Below, in pieces: positions 22,067-33,061 of a DNA stretch of 64,000 bases. Positions within the stretch are counted from its first letter, which is position 1. The number at the start of each line of letters is the position of its first letter. Made by a program: the position numbers and the translations under genes. Below the pieces are notes generated by a model that did no database searches, was not told where the DNA came from, and saw nothing but the letters and a program-made list of their open reading frames with translations. The DNA lies in the NCBI GenBank assembly GCA_007922305.1, contig ML677335.1, positions 37,020,642 to 37,084,641 on the forward strand. Reading direction: 5' to 3'. The DNA is from Dermatemys mawii (Eukaryota; Chordata; Testudines; Dermatemydidae).

Positions 22067-22341
22067 TGGGCGTGGCCAAATTGCGGCTCGTGACCTGCAT
22101 GAGCCCCATTCTCCACCTGCCAGACTGAGGAGGGGGAGTGAGAGCTCAGGGCTTCTGCCTTATGGTGGAGCGGTGGGTATAGGAGCTTCTGCCCTGTGAG
22201 GAGGAGGGTCTCAGGGCTTTAGCCCCACAGGGAGGCCTCGGGACAGAAGCCCTGTGCCCTGGCAGGCATCACCTTTGTGGCTTTTGAACTTCCGAAGATT
22301 ATTGTATGCTCCTTGAAGGGTCAGTAATTTTGGCCATCCTA
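22067..22341. mobile_element. Non-autonomous hAT element
   Basis: The ends TGGGCGTGGCCAAATT and AATTTTGGCCATCCTA are inverted copies. The flanking 8-mers GCCTAGTG (22059-22066) and GCATAGTG (22342-22349) differ by one base. The interior is GC-rich with repeated CAGGGCTTCTGCC-like segments. Non-coding. Confidence 0.85.
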
Positions 22342-22349
22342 GCATAGTG

Positions 22350-23090
22350 CCTAGTCTTCCTCAGTGGAAGTCTAATCCAGGTAGAAGTTGGAGTGTCACT
22401 GTACCATAGGAAGCCTTTTTAGGTGTAGAGGTGACACGTATAACAGACATGTTAGGTTGTTAGTATACCAAATTTACAAATGGTAGGTAGCATATCAAAT
22501 TTTTCCAGTCAAGGCCTATGAATTAGTATAAGGCCCAGCTAATATATATATATAGTGCTAAATTTATTATAACATTATGGGAAAAAAATCTTTCATGATT
22601 TTGAGTCTTAGAGTAACAGTCAGCCTGCTTGACTGCTGGCTTCTGTATTTCCCTCCTCATTTTCTGAAAGGTATTCGTGTCTCTGCAGTCCAGTACTTAA
22701 AAACTTTGAATTAATAGGCAAGAAAATAGACATGTTCTGCTTACTAATGTTTATCGGTAATATTTTAACTGTGAGGGAATTGCACTGAAACACAAGTAGT
22801 AAAATGTAGTGTGCGGAGTATTTATATAATCACATGCTCTATTTTCTAGTAGCTGCTATATATAATTTTCAACGTGCAAAAAGAATGGAACATACACAGT
22901 ATTTTAGTCTTCGCAATTGGCCACATTCAGCAAAATATAAGTTGGGCTTCTGCCAGAGGTCATAAGCAGCAGCGGTGAAAACAGATGCCTTGTTACAGAA
23001 GCTACATACAACAGGGGCTGATTCTGCCCCACTAGGATTGTTTTCCACACAATGAAATCACCTTTATCACACATCAGAAGTCCTAGGGCA
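22350..23090. other. Unassigned intronic DNA
   Basis: Nothing recognised. Confidence 0.4.
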
Positions 23091-23098
23091 GGAATCGC

Positions 23099-23514
23099 AA
23101 ACTCCAGTCACCAGGAGGGCCACATGAGGACTAGTACATTGGCCTGAGGGCTGCATCACTGACGCCCGGCACTACCCCCACTCCACCCCTTCCATGAGGC
23201 CCCATCCCTTCCCCGCCTCTTCCCACTCCGTCTCCGCCCCCATTCCAACCCCTTCCACAAATTCCCATCCATGCCCCACCTCTTCTCCACCTCCTCCCCT
23301 GAGCACGGAGCTCCCTGCCCCTCCCCAACCCTCCTGGAAAGCAGTTTGGCAGCGAGAAGTGCCTGGAGGTAAGTACAGGAGCGGTGATACAGTGCACTGG
23401 GGGACTGGACAGTGCGGGGAGGGGAGCTTGGCGGGCTTAAGAAAATAACTCTGGGGGGGAGGGGCGGAGCTTAATGGGGAAATAACTCTGCGGGCCATGT
23501 GTTTGAGACTCCTG
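23099..23514. mobile_element. Degraded hAT-type element, GC-rich
   Basis: The left end CAGGAATCGCAAACTCC and right end TTTGAGACTCCTG form an imperfect inverted pair. The interior is a C-rich low-complexity block that produces spurious open frames on both strands. The flanking 8-mers agree only partly, so the exact borders are approximate. Confidence 0.6.
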
Positions 23515-24954
23515 GCCTGGATAAGATTCACCTAAACATAAGTTACCAAAAAATACTAGTGGCCTGCTAACAGCTTATACAGTAGCAACATACCTGTCAT
23601 GAGGACTTACCTTAGTAGTTATAAATCCACTGGAAATGACGTATCTGCCCATTACTTTGAACTTCCACCTGCATATACTGTAGCATTTCAAACACAGGAT
23701 TCAAGGAACCTAGGATGAGCCAATCAGAACAAGAGGTGATGGGGGTGGAAAGTCTTACTTTGTTTAGCTCCTCTCTTTCCCACTTCCTTGCAGAGTTCTC
23801 TTGCCACAACAGTTTATTTATGTTCCCTGGCTGCAATCAATCTAACTGCTAATTAAGCCCTTTGTAACCTTATTCTGAACTAATTAGGGTTTTCTGAACT
23901 TGCCTGTATATCAGTTACTTTTTCCACTAACTCAAGAGAGCATCCCTTCCTTCACTGGCCATATGCCCACGTCATAATGTCCCATAGCTGCCAGGCTCAG
24001 CAGTAATGCTGCTCTTTTGTCTCCAACATACAGAGGATGGATCTCTTGAGACTCAAAAAATGAAATCTCTCTCTCTGTTGGGCTTTCAGTTGATTGTGCC
24101 ATTAGGTTTGCTTGTCAGGTGTTGCCCTTAAATTTTTCTGCAGTTCTATACAAATCACCCTGACTCTCAGAAAAAGGGAAATTCCAACACTATGCACAAC
24201 AGGTGGGGCCTCATGCCTGTCGGGTTCTATTAAAATCTGTCTAGTCTCCTAACCTACTGCAGTCACCAAGCAGCGAAAGAGAAGTCTGGGATTTCCTGTG
24301 ATTTTCCCAGATGAAAAGTGGAGGCTAAGAAATCCTGCACCTGTCTCATGAATGGTAGGATTCCAAGTCCTGTAATGCACTCAGGAGAGCTCATTAGAAC
24401 CGCAGAAATTAGTGAAGCTCATATAATCCATCTCCCTGTCAATATGAAGAGTTCTTTATAGTTTTTTTTCTTGTGATTTTTCTAGTCTAGTCGAGTGACT
24501 CAGCACTGGTGCTTCAACTTCTTCTCTTGAAAGTTCAACCCACCATCTCTCCGACTTAGAGAATTTAAACTCACCTTTTAATTTACGCATGTGATTCCTG
24601 AGGATATCCTAGAACACATTTTTAACAATCCCTTTACAATGGTGTTAGCAATAACTCCTGGTGACATATCAAAACTGAAGTGACCACAATACATTGAACA
24701 TTCCACTCGAGATGGTTTAAATTTAAAAGAGAATCAATTTGTAAGACTAAATACTGTTGAGTATGTCCTGATCATTTTGGCATCAAATTAGCAAACAGAT
24801 GCTCCCATCTTTATCATTCAAATCTTGCTATATAGCAGCATATTTTTTTTAAGATCTATGAAAAATGCACAAAGTAAGTAAGTGTCATGGAAGGGGATAA
24901 ATACATGGTGAAGATTAAATCAATAATGTTATGTGGGTAGAGCAGCAATTTTTT
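23515..24954. other. Unassigned intronic DNA
   Basis: No exon or repeat recognised. Confidence 0.4.
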
Positions 24955-26540
24955 TTTCCAACCTTCAGTGCAGATTTCCTTGGCAATGGGACTTCCCAGC
25001 AAACATCTATGGTGTTAGAACTCCTGACTCTGGAATCAGAAAAACATGAAGGGTCCATGTTCACTACACATGAAACACAGGCTCTGACTCCAGTTTGAGC
25101 CCAAGCACACTTCCATCCCACATACACCAGACTGACTCAGGTCAGCAAGTCCTAGGACACTGAAAGGAGGGTGGATCAGAGTCTGAGTCAGTCTGTGAAT
25201 CAGGTCCTAACATTTTGCAGTGTTGACATAGATCAAGCCACAGACCAGAGTCAGAAGAACTGCATATTGCAGTATGGATGTGTTCGCGTGACTGAGAGAC
25301 CTGGTGTGACGGTGCTGTTCCTGGTGTGACCCACTGAAAGTGTCAGATCAGGACAAATTGCTTCCAAAAGGGGCAATTACAGCCGAAAGCTGGGGTTTCT
25401 CTACCCTAAAGGCAAACCAAACCAGCCCAACAGAAAAGACTTTGGTTTCGCCCCACTGGCTAGCCACAAGTCACACAAGCAATTCCCTTAAGACATTCCA
25501 GCTTCCCAGTATCACCACCAGCAGCCACCTGTCCCGGGGACAAATGGTTATGAAAACCAATACCCCAGATAAAGAAAATGGTTCTCCCCAATTCCAAAGA
25601 ATCAGGCCCCAGACCCAGGTCAATACACAAATCAGATATTACCCACAAATCACACTGTAGCCAATCCTTTAGAATCTAAAATCTAAAGGTTTATTATACA
25701 AGAGAAAAGATCTAGGTGAGGGTTAGGAATGGTTAAAGGAAATCAAATACATGCAGTAATGGCTTGCATCAGTTGTAGAATAACTGCAGGTTCAAATCAG
25801 AGTCTCTGGAATACATTTCCAGGAGGAATGGGTCATCAGTCCTTTGGCCAGACCGCCCCTTTGTAGCAAAGTCCCATCCAGAAGTAGGAGCCAGGCTGGA
25901 GACTGGAGATTAAAGACAAAATGGAGATCTTTCTCCCAGGTTTATATAGACTTCCTCTTGTGGGTGGAGACCGCCTCCTTCTTGTTAATCAGAGTCCAGT
26001 TGTAAAATGGAGTTTCAGAGCCATGTGGTCCAGTTACATGACTCTTCAAGATTCAGCACCTGAGCAGCCAGGCCACATTCCTGGGGAAGCTCGGGTGTGG
26101 ACAGGCATCTACAAAGTTCATTGTTAGCTTAATTGGAACATGATGTGCCATCAGGAAGGCCAGGCCAACAGTAACTTTGTTTGAGATTTCACCCAAAAGC
26201 AAGCATAAGTTTGAAATACAGACACTATACAGCCAATCTTCATAACTTTAGCTACAAACAAGATACACACATACAGATAGCATAATCATAATCAGCAGAC
26301 CATAACCTGGTCGTAGACACCTTATATGACCCCCTTTACCTAAGCTTTGGTGCACCTACAGGACCTTCATTGCACCAATGATCTATATGGTCCCAGATAA
26401 TTTCAGTAACGTGACACCTGGGTTCAGCAATTGTAAACCCAGGTTTACAATGCAATGTGGGCACATTGTAAACACGAACTCCACAAGCCCAGGTCCCATA
26501 GACCTGGTTTTACAATGCTGGGTAGACATACCCTAAGGGA
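24955..26540. mobile_element. Probable MITE hosting a solo LTR
   Basis: The right part (26422-26540) ends TGGGTAGACATACCCTA, the terminal type of a PIF/Harbinger MITE group, and contains TGTAAACCCAGG-like inverted segments. The left part (before 25300) has CTGACTC-type repeats common in that group, but its terminus was not found. The solo LTR at 25305-26416 separates them. Confidence 0.45.
25305..26416 (-). mobile_element. Solo LTR with perfect 5-bp duplication
   Basis: It starts TGTGACGGTGCTG and ends AACGTGACA. The identical pentamer CCTGG flanks it (25300-25304, 26417-26421). On the minus strand a TATA box (TATATAAACC, near 25940) precedes an AATAAA signal (near 25690), so it points leftward. 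It is 1112 bp with no protein-coding part. The terminal TGTGACG resembles the two LTRs at 18-20 kb. Confidence 0.85.
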
Positions 26541-26561
26541 GGGATTTTTAAAGGAATAGAA

Positions 26562-26967
26562 TAATGGCTCTCAACCTTTTTAGTCTACTGTACCCTTTTC
26601 AGGAGTCTGATATATCTTGCATACCCCCAAGATTCACCCCACTTAAAAACTACATGCTCACAAAATCAGACATAAAAATACAAGTGTCTTAGCACACCAT
26701 TACTGAAAAAATGGCTTACTTTCTTGTTTTTACCATACAATTATAAAATAAATCAATTAAAATACAAATATTGTAGTTACATTTCAGTGTATTGTATATA
26801 GATCAATATAAACAAACCATTATCTGTATGAAATTTTAGTTTGTACTACCTTTACTAGTGGTTTTTATGTAGCCTGTTATAAAACTAGGCAAATATCTAG
26901 ATGAGTGCCCTCTGGAGGATCTCTGAATAAACCCCACGGTACGCATACCCCTGGTTGTGAACCACAG
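26562..26967. mobile_element. Non-autonomous hAT element (turtle family)
   Basis: The left end GGCTCTCAACCTTTT pairs with the right end GGTTGTGAACCACAG. The AT-rich interior (AAATCAGACATAAAAATAC and neighbours) is one I recall as an abundant chelonian hAT derivative. The target duplication could not be settled because the flanking 8-mers agree imperfectly. Confidence 0.75.
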
Positions 26968-27509
26968 TCATAGAGAGCAGTGAGTCATCTAACAACTAGT
27001 GAAAGTTAATGTGAGTTGGGCACATTAGCACTATTTGTGTCTGAAAATCTTCCCTTAATCCCAGACTTTTAGACTAAAAAATTAATAAATTTTCATTTCC
27101 AGTGGGAACGAACAATGAGAATGCTTCCCAAGCTCTGAAGTACCATCGAATATACAAAGACAGCTCTAACAAATAACCTTTCCTGAATGGATGTATATAT
27201 GGTATGTGTGGATGTTATACACATTTATACTCACAAAGGTACTTCTTCCCCCACCCACCTAAAGCAACTTTATTTCCATTGTTTAAATGATTTGCATGTA
27301 GACATGATACAAGTTTGCATTCATTAAATGTTTACATAGAATTATATGCGCAATAAAAGAGATTGGCTTAATTCAGAATCCACGACCATATCCTCTATGT
27401 TACACCTCTGGTATGAGAAAGAGAGATACACACTAGCCCCAATCCTCCACTGGCATACATCAAATTCTTCTCAATTTTTTTTTTATCAGATATTATAATC
27501 ACCACCATC

Positions 27510-27645
27510 ACCAGAGTCTGATTTGAGGTTCTCACAGTGCCTTGTGAATATAAGATGCAGAGAATGAAGAACAGCGAAGTTAAATGACTTTCTCAAGGCC
27601 ATACAGCAAGTCAGTGGGAACAGAATACAAGAGTCCTTCCTGACT
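27510..27645 (-). repeat. MIR/CORE-SINE, antisense
   Basis: The plus strand contains GTTAAATGACTTTCTCAAGG, CATACAGCAAGTCAGTGGG and CAAGAGTCCTTCCTGAC in the order expected of an antisense MIR. Confidence 0.8.
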
Positions 27646-28077
27646 ACCTGTTGCTTGTTTTAGCTATTGGATACATCATCTCCCTAACAGTGAACAGAAC
27701 GGTGGAAATGCCAGAAACAGACACTGCACCACTTTCATCAATTTTTAAAATTAATTGGGCGGAAGGTTAAGAGGTGCTGAGAGTTAAGAGGATAGCTCTT
27801 CACATGTGAAGATCTGTGTTTAAAAAATGCCTTGCTTTGGTGATCCCAGTCAGCACATTTGTGGCTGCCTGCCCATGTTATAAAATCACCACACAGATGG
27901 TTCTCTTCAGCAGAAGCCCAGCACAGAAACAGCAGTAGTGCTCTAAGACAGGATTGAGTGGCATTATGGGTGCTGAATACACAAACTTGGACAGAATGTG
28001 TCCATAGCCAGTGCTGAGTCTTGTTATAATTGGACCCCCAAATTTTCACTGATTATGAGCTCAACTGTGAACAGTTA

Positions 28078-28332
28078 GGGTACATCTACACTGCAATAAA
28101 AGACCCGTGGCATAGTCGCAGATGGCCCGGGTTATCTGACTTCGGCTCACAGGGTTCAGGCTGCAGGGCTATAAAATTGCAAAGTAAACATTCTGGCTCA
28201 CACAGGAGCCCAAGCTTTGAGATCCCAAACTCCCACCTCAGTCCAAATGTCTACACTGCACAGCTGGCCTGAGCTCTAACACTCAGTGCTGTGGGGGGGG
28301 GGGGGGGGGATAATCGCCCTGTGGATACACCC
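28078..28332. mobile_element. PIF/Harbinger MITE
   Basis: The ends GGGTACATCTACACTGC and GTGGATACACCC are inverted, flanked by TTA at 28075-28077 and 28333-28335. A 17-base G run (28293-28309) sits inside. Non-coding. Confidence 0.8.
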
Positions 28333-29279
28333 TTACTTTAAGTTCTTAAGATGTCACAGTAACCTAGAACAACAAGTGTTTCTGTGAAAAGGTATGAAAG
28401 CGAGACAAAGGCCTACTGATAGAATTCAAGCACAGTGTTAAGATATTTGGTAAACCAGAAAACATGGGCCTGGAAATTAAGGAACCAAAATTCGAGTGTC
28501 AGATATTAGGGCTACGTAGTTCAAAAAATAATGAGGGGATGGGCTATTCCTCTCTACACACTCTTTTGGGGTCCATAAAGGAAGAGACTTTAGTGAGAAA
28601 AATTGGCTATTGGAGCAAACTTCACCATCAGGACTGCCACCCCCATCATACCCTATGACCCCAGGCCTTTGTCATCCTGACCCTAAGAGATGTCCTGATC
28701 AGAACACACAGAGTGAATCAGATGACATCACCACCTCTCCTGGCTACAGCTGAATCCCAAACAGATGAAATAGGATTGGACTTTAACAACACTAGCAACA
28801 ACACATTCAAGCCCATCTCAACTAATGCCTTTTCTTTTGTCCATAAGAAACTATTGTTATCTTTGATACCATCTAAGGCCTTGGCTACACTTACAAGTTG
28901 GAGCACATTATATCAGCCCCAGCTGCCCTAACTCCTGAGGTGTCCACACTGACAAGGCACATAGAGCGCCCAGACTCTGTGGCTGGAGCCTCCCTGGTAA
29001 TCCACTTCCACGCTGCCTGGTAATCCACCTCCTGCTTGATGCCGCATTGCCAGTGTGGACACCGTAGTCTATTAATGCACTCTGATCAGCCTCCATAAAG
29101 TGTCCCACAATGCCTGTTCTAGCCACTCTGCTCATCACTTTGAAATCTACAGCCCTGCCCTCAGGTGACCAACCATCAAACTTGCCCTTTAAATTCTCTG
29201 GGGATTTTGAAATTCCCCTTCCCGTTGCTCAGCAAGGCACTTAGTGCTCTTAGCGAATCTTTCCAAGTGACCATGCTTC

Positions 29280-31271
29280 CACGCACCAGGTGATCTCCAG
29301 AATGGAGCAATAGCAAGGTGCTGAATCTCATCAATGTTTTGAGGGAGGAAGCTGCCCAGTCCCAGCTGCGCTCCAGTTGTAGGAATTACAATACCTAAAG
29401 GCAGATATAAAGGGTCATGATAGAAAGGGGCCCTGACCAGGACACAGTGCAGGGTTAAAGTGAAGGAGCTGTGGAATGCCTACAACAAACACAGGAGGCA
29501 ACCCGCCACTCTGCTGCTGCCCCTGTGACCTTCCGTTTCTACAAAGAGCTGGATGAGATACTTGGAGGTGACCCCCACCTCTATTCTGAAGAGCACCATG
29601 GACACTTCAGAGGCCGTGGCAGCCCAGACTGCAAAAAAGCAGGAGGAGAAAAACAGGAGTGAGGGTGCTGAGAAGGAGTGGGGCCCAGAGACAGAGGACG
29701 GCCTGGCATCAATAGATGCATGTAGCCAGGAGCTGTTTTCAAGCTAGGAGGAAGGTAGCCAGTAAGCACTTTTTATTTTGGGAAGGGAGTTGTTCGGTGC
29801 GGGCTATAGGGGCGAGGAGGGTTGCAGAAAGAAGGGTCAGGCCTGCATATATGCCTAGATGTGGAATAGGGTGTTGATGAGGTAATCAGCCTCAGTGATC
29901 TCATCAAAAGTCTCATGCAGAAGCTGGGCAATGCACTTGCGCAGGTTCCTTGGCAGAACTACTGTGCTCCTTGTCCCAGTCAGGGTAACATGTCTGTGCC
30001 AATGTGCCGTGAGGGGAGGAGAAACCATTGCTGCACACAGGCAAGCTGCATAAAGGCCAGGGCAGAAGCCACATTGTAGTAGAAGACCATCCCTTGCTTC
30101 CCCAGTCACTCTCAGCAGCAAGATATCTTCCAGGACGAACTCCTGTGGAAAATGTGGGGACAGTATACAGTATAGGAGCCCTCTGCAGCTGTTGGCTCAC
30201 TCCGAGGCACAGAACCCCAGAGGACAGTATGGCCCTGTAACAATCAGTTCCTTTGCCCCTCTGGTTACTCACCATTTTGGGGCTCTTGTGGGTTATGTGC
30301 ATTTGCTTTGGGACGGGCACTTTCTGCTATTGTTTGCACTGTGTTTGTCTTTAAGTTTGGCTGAATCATTGCTCTGTCTGGTGTGAACAACACTGCCTCT
30401 GCTAAATGTTGCATTTTGGCTTTACAGATGCAGCCTTGAGCTCTCAGCTATCCTTGTTATCAATGGCCAAATGACTACAGAGAATCAAGAAGTGTATGTG
30501 ACAAACCAAAAAGGACCTGCTGCATGAAGTCATGCAGCAGTCCCTTACTGAAAATCAAAAATCACAGGAGTGGCGGGAGACTGAAAGGAGGCTCCATCAG
30601 GAGAATGCGGATCGCTGGCAACAAATCATGGAGCGTCTCCTAAGGTCTGGTCTACACTGGGTGGGGTGGGGGCGGTGTGAGCTAGATCGGTCTAAATTAC
30701 ACAACTTCCACTACGAAAACAGCATGGCAGAAGTCAACGTACTTAGCACTACTTACTATGCGGTCTTCACTGCGGTAGATTGACTGCTGCCACTCCCCCA
30801 TCGACTCTGCCTGTTCCTTTCACTCTGGTAGAGTACCAGAGTGCTCAGTGGTCGATTAATCTCGTCTTCACTAGATGCAATAAATTGACTCCCAGTGGAT
30901 CGATGGCTCTGCCATAAGTGAAGACATGCCTTAGGTATTAAGGAGCATCAAGCAGACTCTATGCAGGTGCTCATAGCACTGAATACAGAGCAGATCTGCG
31001 CCCTTCCTCCCCACAGCCCTTGTCTCAAAACTCTTTTCCTTATGCCCTCATGTCACTGCCAACTCACTTTTCCCAACATCCAGTTTCTTATTGCCACCAA
31101 CTGCTTCCAACACCTGTAGCTTCACCACCCAGCCCTGCAAACTACGACCCTTACCCACTGCACTCCACCCCCATCATCATGCACTTTTGCCAACCTGAAG
31201 TGCAGCACCCCTTGCTTGGCACTCCAGATAGGAAGGCTGAATATGGTAACAGGACATATTCAAATCTGTGA
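29280..31271 (+). pseudogene. Myb/SANT-like protein of the Harbinger element
   Basis: PIF/Harbinger elements encode a Myb/SANT-like partner that binds DNA and assists the transposase in the nucleus. Here the first part (about 29280-29745) contains A-A-P-V-T-F-R-F-Y-K-E-L-D-E-I-L-G-G-D-P followed by an acidic Glu-rich stretch and A-C-S-Q-E-L-F-S-S, as in Myb/SANT-like proteins recalled from turtle genomes. A second part (about 30428-30640) reads E-V-M-Q-Q-S-L-T-E-N-Q-K with a Glu/Arg-rich coiled-coil-like tail. A third (31020-31271, C terminus) is Pro/Tyr/His-rich, with S-Y-C-H-Q-L and N-Y-D-P-Y-P-L-H-S-T-P, ending T-Y-S-N-L before TGA. An AG acceptor near 30427 suggests an intron. Stops and frameshifts break the N-terminal DNA-binding part, and a MITE sits at 30644-30930. 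Confidence 0.8.
30644..30930. mobile_element. PIF/Harbinger MITE inside the Myb-like gene
   Basis: The ends GGTCTGGTCTACACTGGG and GTGAAGACATGCC are related to those of the MITEs at 1296 and 58182. The flanks are TAA at left and TTA at right. The coding frame of the Myb-like gene stops at the left border and resumes after the right one. Confidence 0.82.
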
Positions 31272-31359
31272 TTGTTCCATTCCCTGCCCCCTTCCCTCCT
31301 TCCACGCAGCACAGATATGTCACGCCATGTGTGTTTCCCCAGCAGTTGCATTTCTTTTC

Positions 31360-31397
31360 AATAAATGAATTTTTTGGCTTTGCAAACGTTCTTTATT
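31360..31397. terminator. Facing polyadenylation signals of the Harbinger genes
   Basis: AATAAA on the plus strand at 31360-31365 lies about 90 bp after the Myb-like stop codon. TTTATT at 31392-31397 is AATAAA on the minus strand, about 120 bp beyond the transposase stop. The two convergent transcripts would end within about 30 bp of one another. Confidence 0.65.
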
Positions 31398-31518
31398 ACA
31401 TTAAGAAAAAGATAGTGTAGCCCAGGAAAGCAACAGGCACTAAAAGTAAGTGTAGCAAACACAGATGTCTACTAGCATTGGAACCACTGCACTTCATTCC
31501 TGTGCAGAGCACCAAACA

Positions 31519-32562
31519 TTACTGGTGACTTTCAGCATCGAATTGCTTCCTTAAGGCATCCCTAATCCTTACAGCCCCTCGCTGGACCTCTCTAATAGGC
31601 TTGGTCTCTGGCTTTTCGAATTCAGCCTTCAGATGTTGAACCATAGGGATGTTGTCATCAGCCACATCCAGCTTCCCATACAAACAGTGCCAAAGGCCTT
31701 TTAAATGGCCAAAAGCACACTCCATAGTCCTTCTGTAGTGACTCAGCCTGTTGTTGAACCACTCCTTACTAATGTGAAGGCTCCCCGTGTTGGGTTTCAT
31801 GAACCATGGCATTAAAAAGTAGACGGGATCTCCAAGGATCACAATGGGCATTTCAACTTCCCCTATGGTGATCTTCTGGTCTGGGAAGAAAGTCCTGGCT
31901 TGCCACTTCCTGAACTGGCCAGTGCTCTGAAAGATGCATGTGTCATGCACCTTTCTGGACCAGCCTGCGTAATATCCATGAAATGCCTACAGTGATCCAC
32001 AAGTGCCTGGAGAACCATCGAGAAATACCCCTTCCAATTAACATACTCAGAGGCTAGGTAATGTGGTGCCAGAATTGGAATATGCGTCCCATCTATCACC
32101 CCTCACAGTTAGGGAAACCCATTTGTGCAAAGCCAACCACAATGTCATGTACATTACCCAGAGTCATGGTTCTTCTGAGCAGGATGCAATTAATGGCCCT
32201 GCAAACTTGCATCGACACGATTCCAACGGTCGACTTCCCCACTCTGAACTGGTTAGTGACTGATAGTAGCTGTCTGGAGTAGCCAGCTTCCAGATTGCAA
32301 GGGACACCTACTTCTCCACCATCAGGGCAGCTCTCAATTTCATGTCCCTGTGCCGCAGGGTGCGGGAGAGCTCAGCAGAGAGACCCATAAAAGTGGGTTT
32401 CCTCGTCCGAAAGTTCTGCAGCCACTGCTCGTCATCTGAGACTTGCATGGCGATGTTATCCCGCCATTCAGTGCTTGTTTCCTGAGCCCAAAAGCAGCAT
32501 TCCACTGTGATGAGCATGTCCGTGAATGCCACAAGCAATCTCATGTCATATGCATTACGCAT
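31519..32562 (-). pseudogene. Harbinger DDE transposase, frameshifted
   Basis: Three minus-strand frames join into one HARBI1-like (DDE_Tnp_4) transposase. The N-terminal piece (32562-32308) has E-C-C-F-W-A-Q-E-T-S and a segment around R-M/L-R-A-A-L. The middle piece (32099-31863) has D-G-T-H-I-P-I, which carries the first catalytic aspartate, then N-W-K-G-Y-F-S-M-V-L-Q-A-L-V-D-H. The C-terminal piece (31950-31519) has F-F-P-D-Q-K-I-T-I-G, I-L-G-D-P-V-Y with the second aspartate, and R-R-T-M-E-C-A-F-G-H-L-K-G with the glutamate. All three acidic residues survive, but the frames are separated by indels. The family's I-P-T-V-I-A-A-C-C-type segment is replaced by a deletion before the end. Acts in the nucleus on the terminal repeats. 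Confidence 0.88.
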
Positions 32563-33061
32563 GTTGATATCATCATCGGATTCCTCACTGTCAGTTTGTA
32601 GTTTAAGGATTAACTCGACTACAATTCATAACGTGCTGGCGAGACCCATCAGCATATTCCTAAGCCATTCTGGATCCATTCCCACAGACTGAAAGGGAAG
32701 ACAGAGTGCATAGTTAAAAAAAAAAAAAAAAAAGCTGAAAAATGGTGCCAAATGTGGACGGAAGCCCAGAGATTGCAGGGATGTGAAGCGAGGCATCACA
32801 AGGCATTGGCACAGGATCCAGGATGCCGTGTCCCCCACTTCTCCTTTCCACAAGCCACAGTGCCAGAATGGGAAGAGGTGCCCTGTGGGATACCTGCTCA
32901 TAATGCACCACTCCCAGTGCTGCTGCAAGTGCTGCAAACGTGGGCACACCACTGCACTTACAGCTGAGAGTGTGAACACACAGCAGCACTTTCCCTGCTG
33001 TGGTCTCTGAGGGCTGGTTTAACTCCCGACGCTCTACATCTGCAACTGTAGCCATGCCTAA

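Larger units (their letters stand above)
28877..33058. mobile_element. Autonomous-type PIF/Harbinger transposon, decayed
   Basis: The termini GGCCTTGGCTACA and TGTAGCCATGCC are inverted and flanked by the 3-bp duplication TAA (28874-28876, 33059-33061). The 4.2 kb interior holds the two genes expected of this superfamily: a Myb/SANT-like DNA-binding protein on the plus strand and a DDE transposase on the minus strand, converging near 31.4 kb with polyadenylation signals facing each other. Both genes carry frameshifts or stops, and a MITE interrupts the first, so the element cannot move by itself now. Confidence 0.9.

Noticed and set aside
23172..23531. Frames of 84-119 codons rich in Pro and Gly
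   Set aside because: Artefact of the C-rich core of a degraded hAT-type element.
32061..32282. Plus-strand frames across the transposase
   Set aside because: Shadows of the minus-strand Harbinger transposase, which has clear catalytic motifs.
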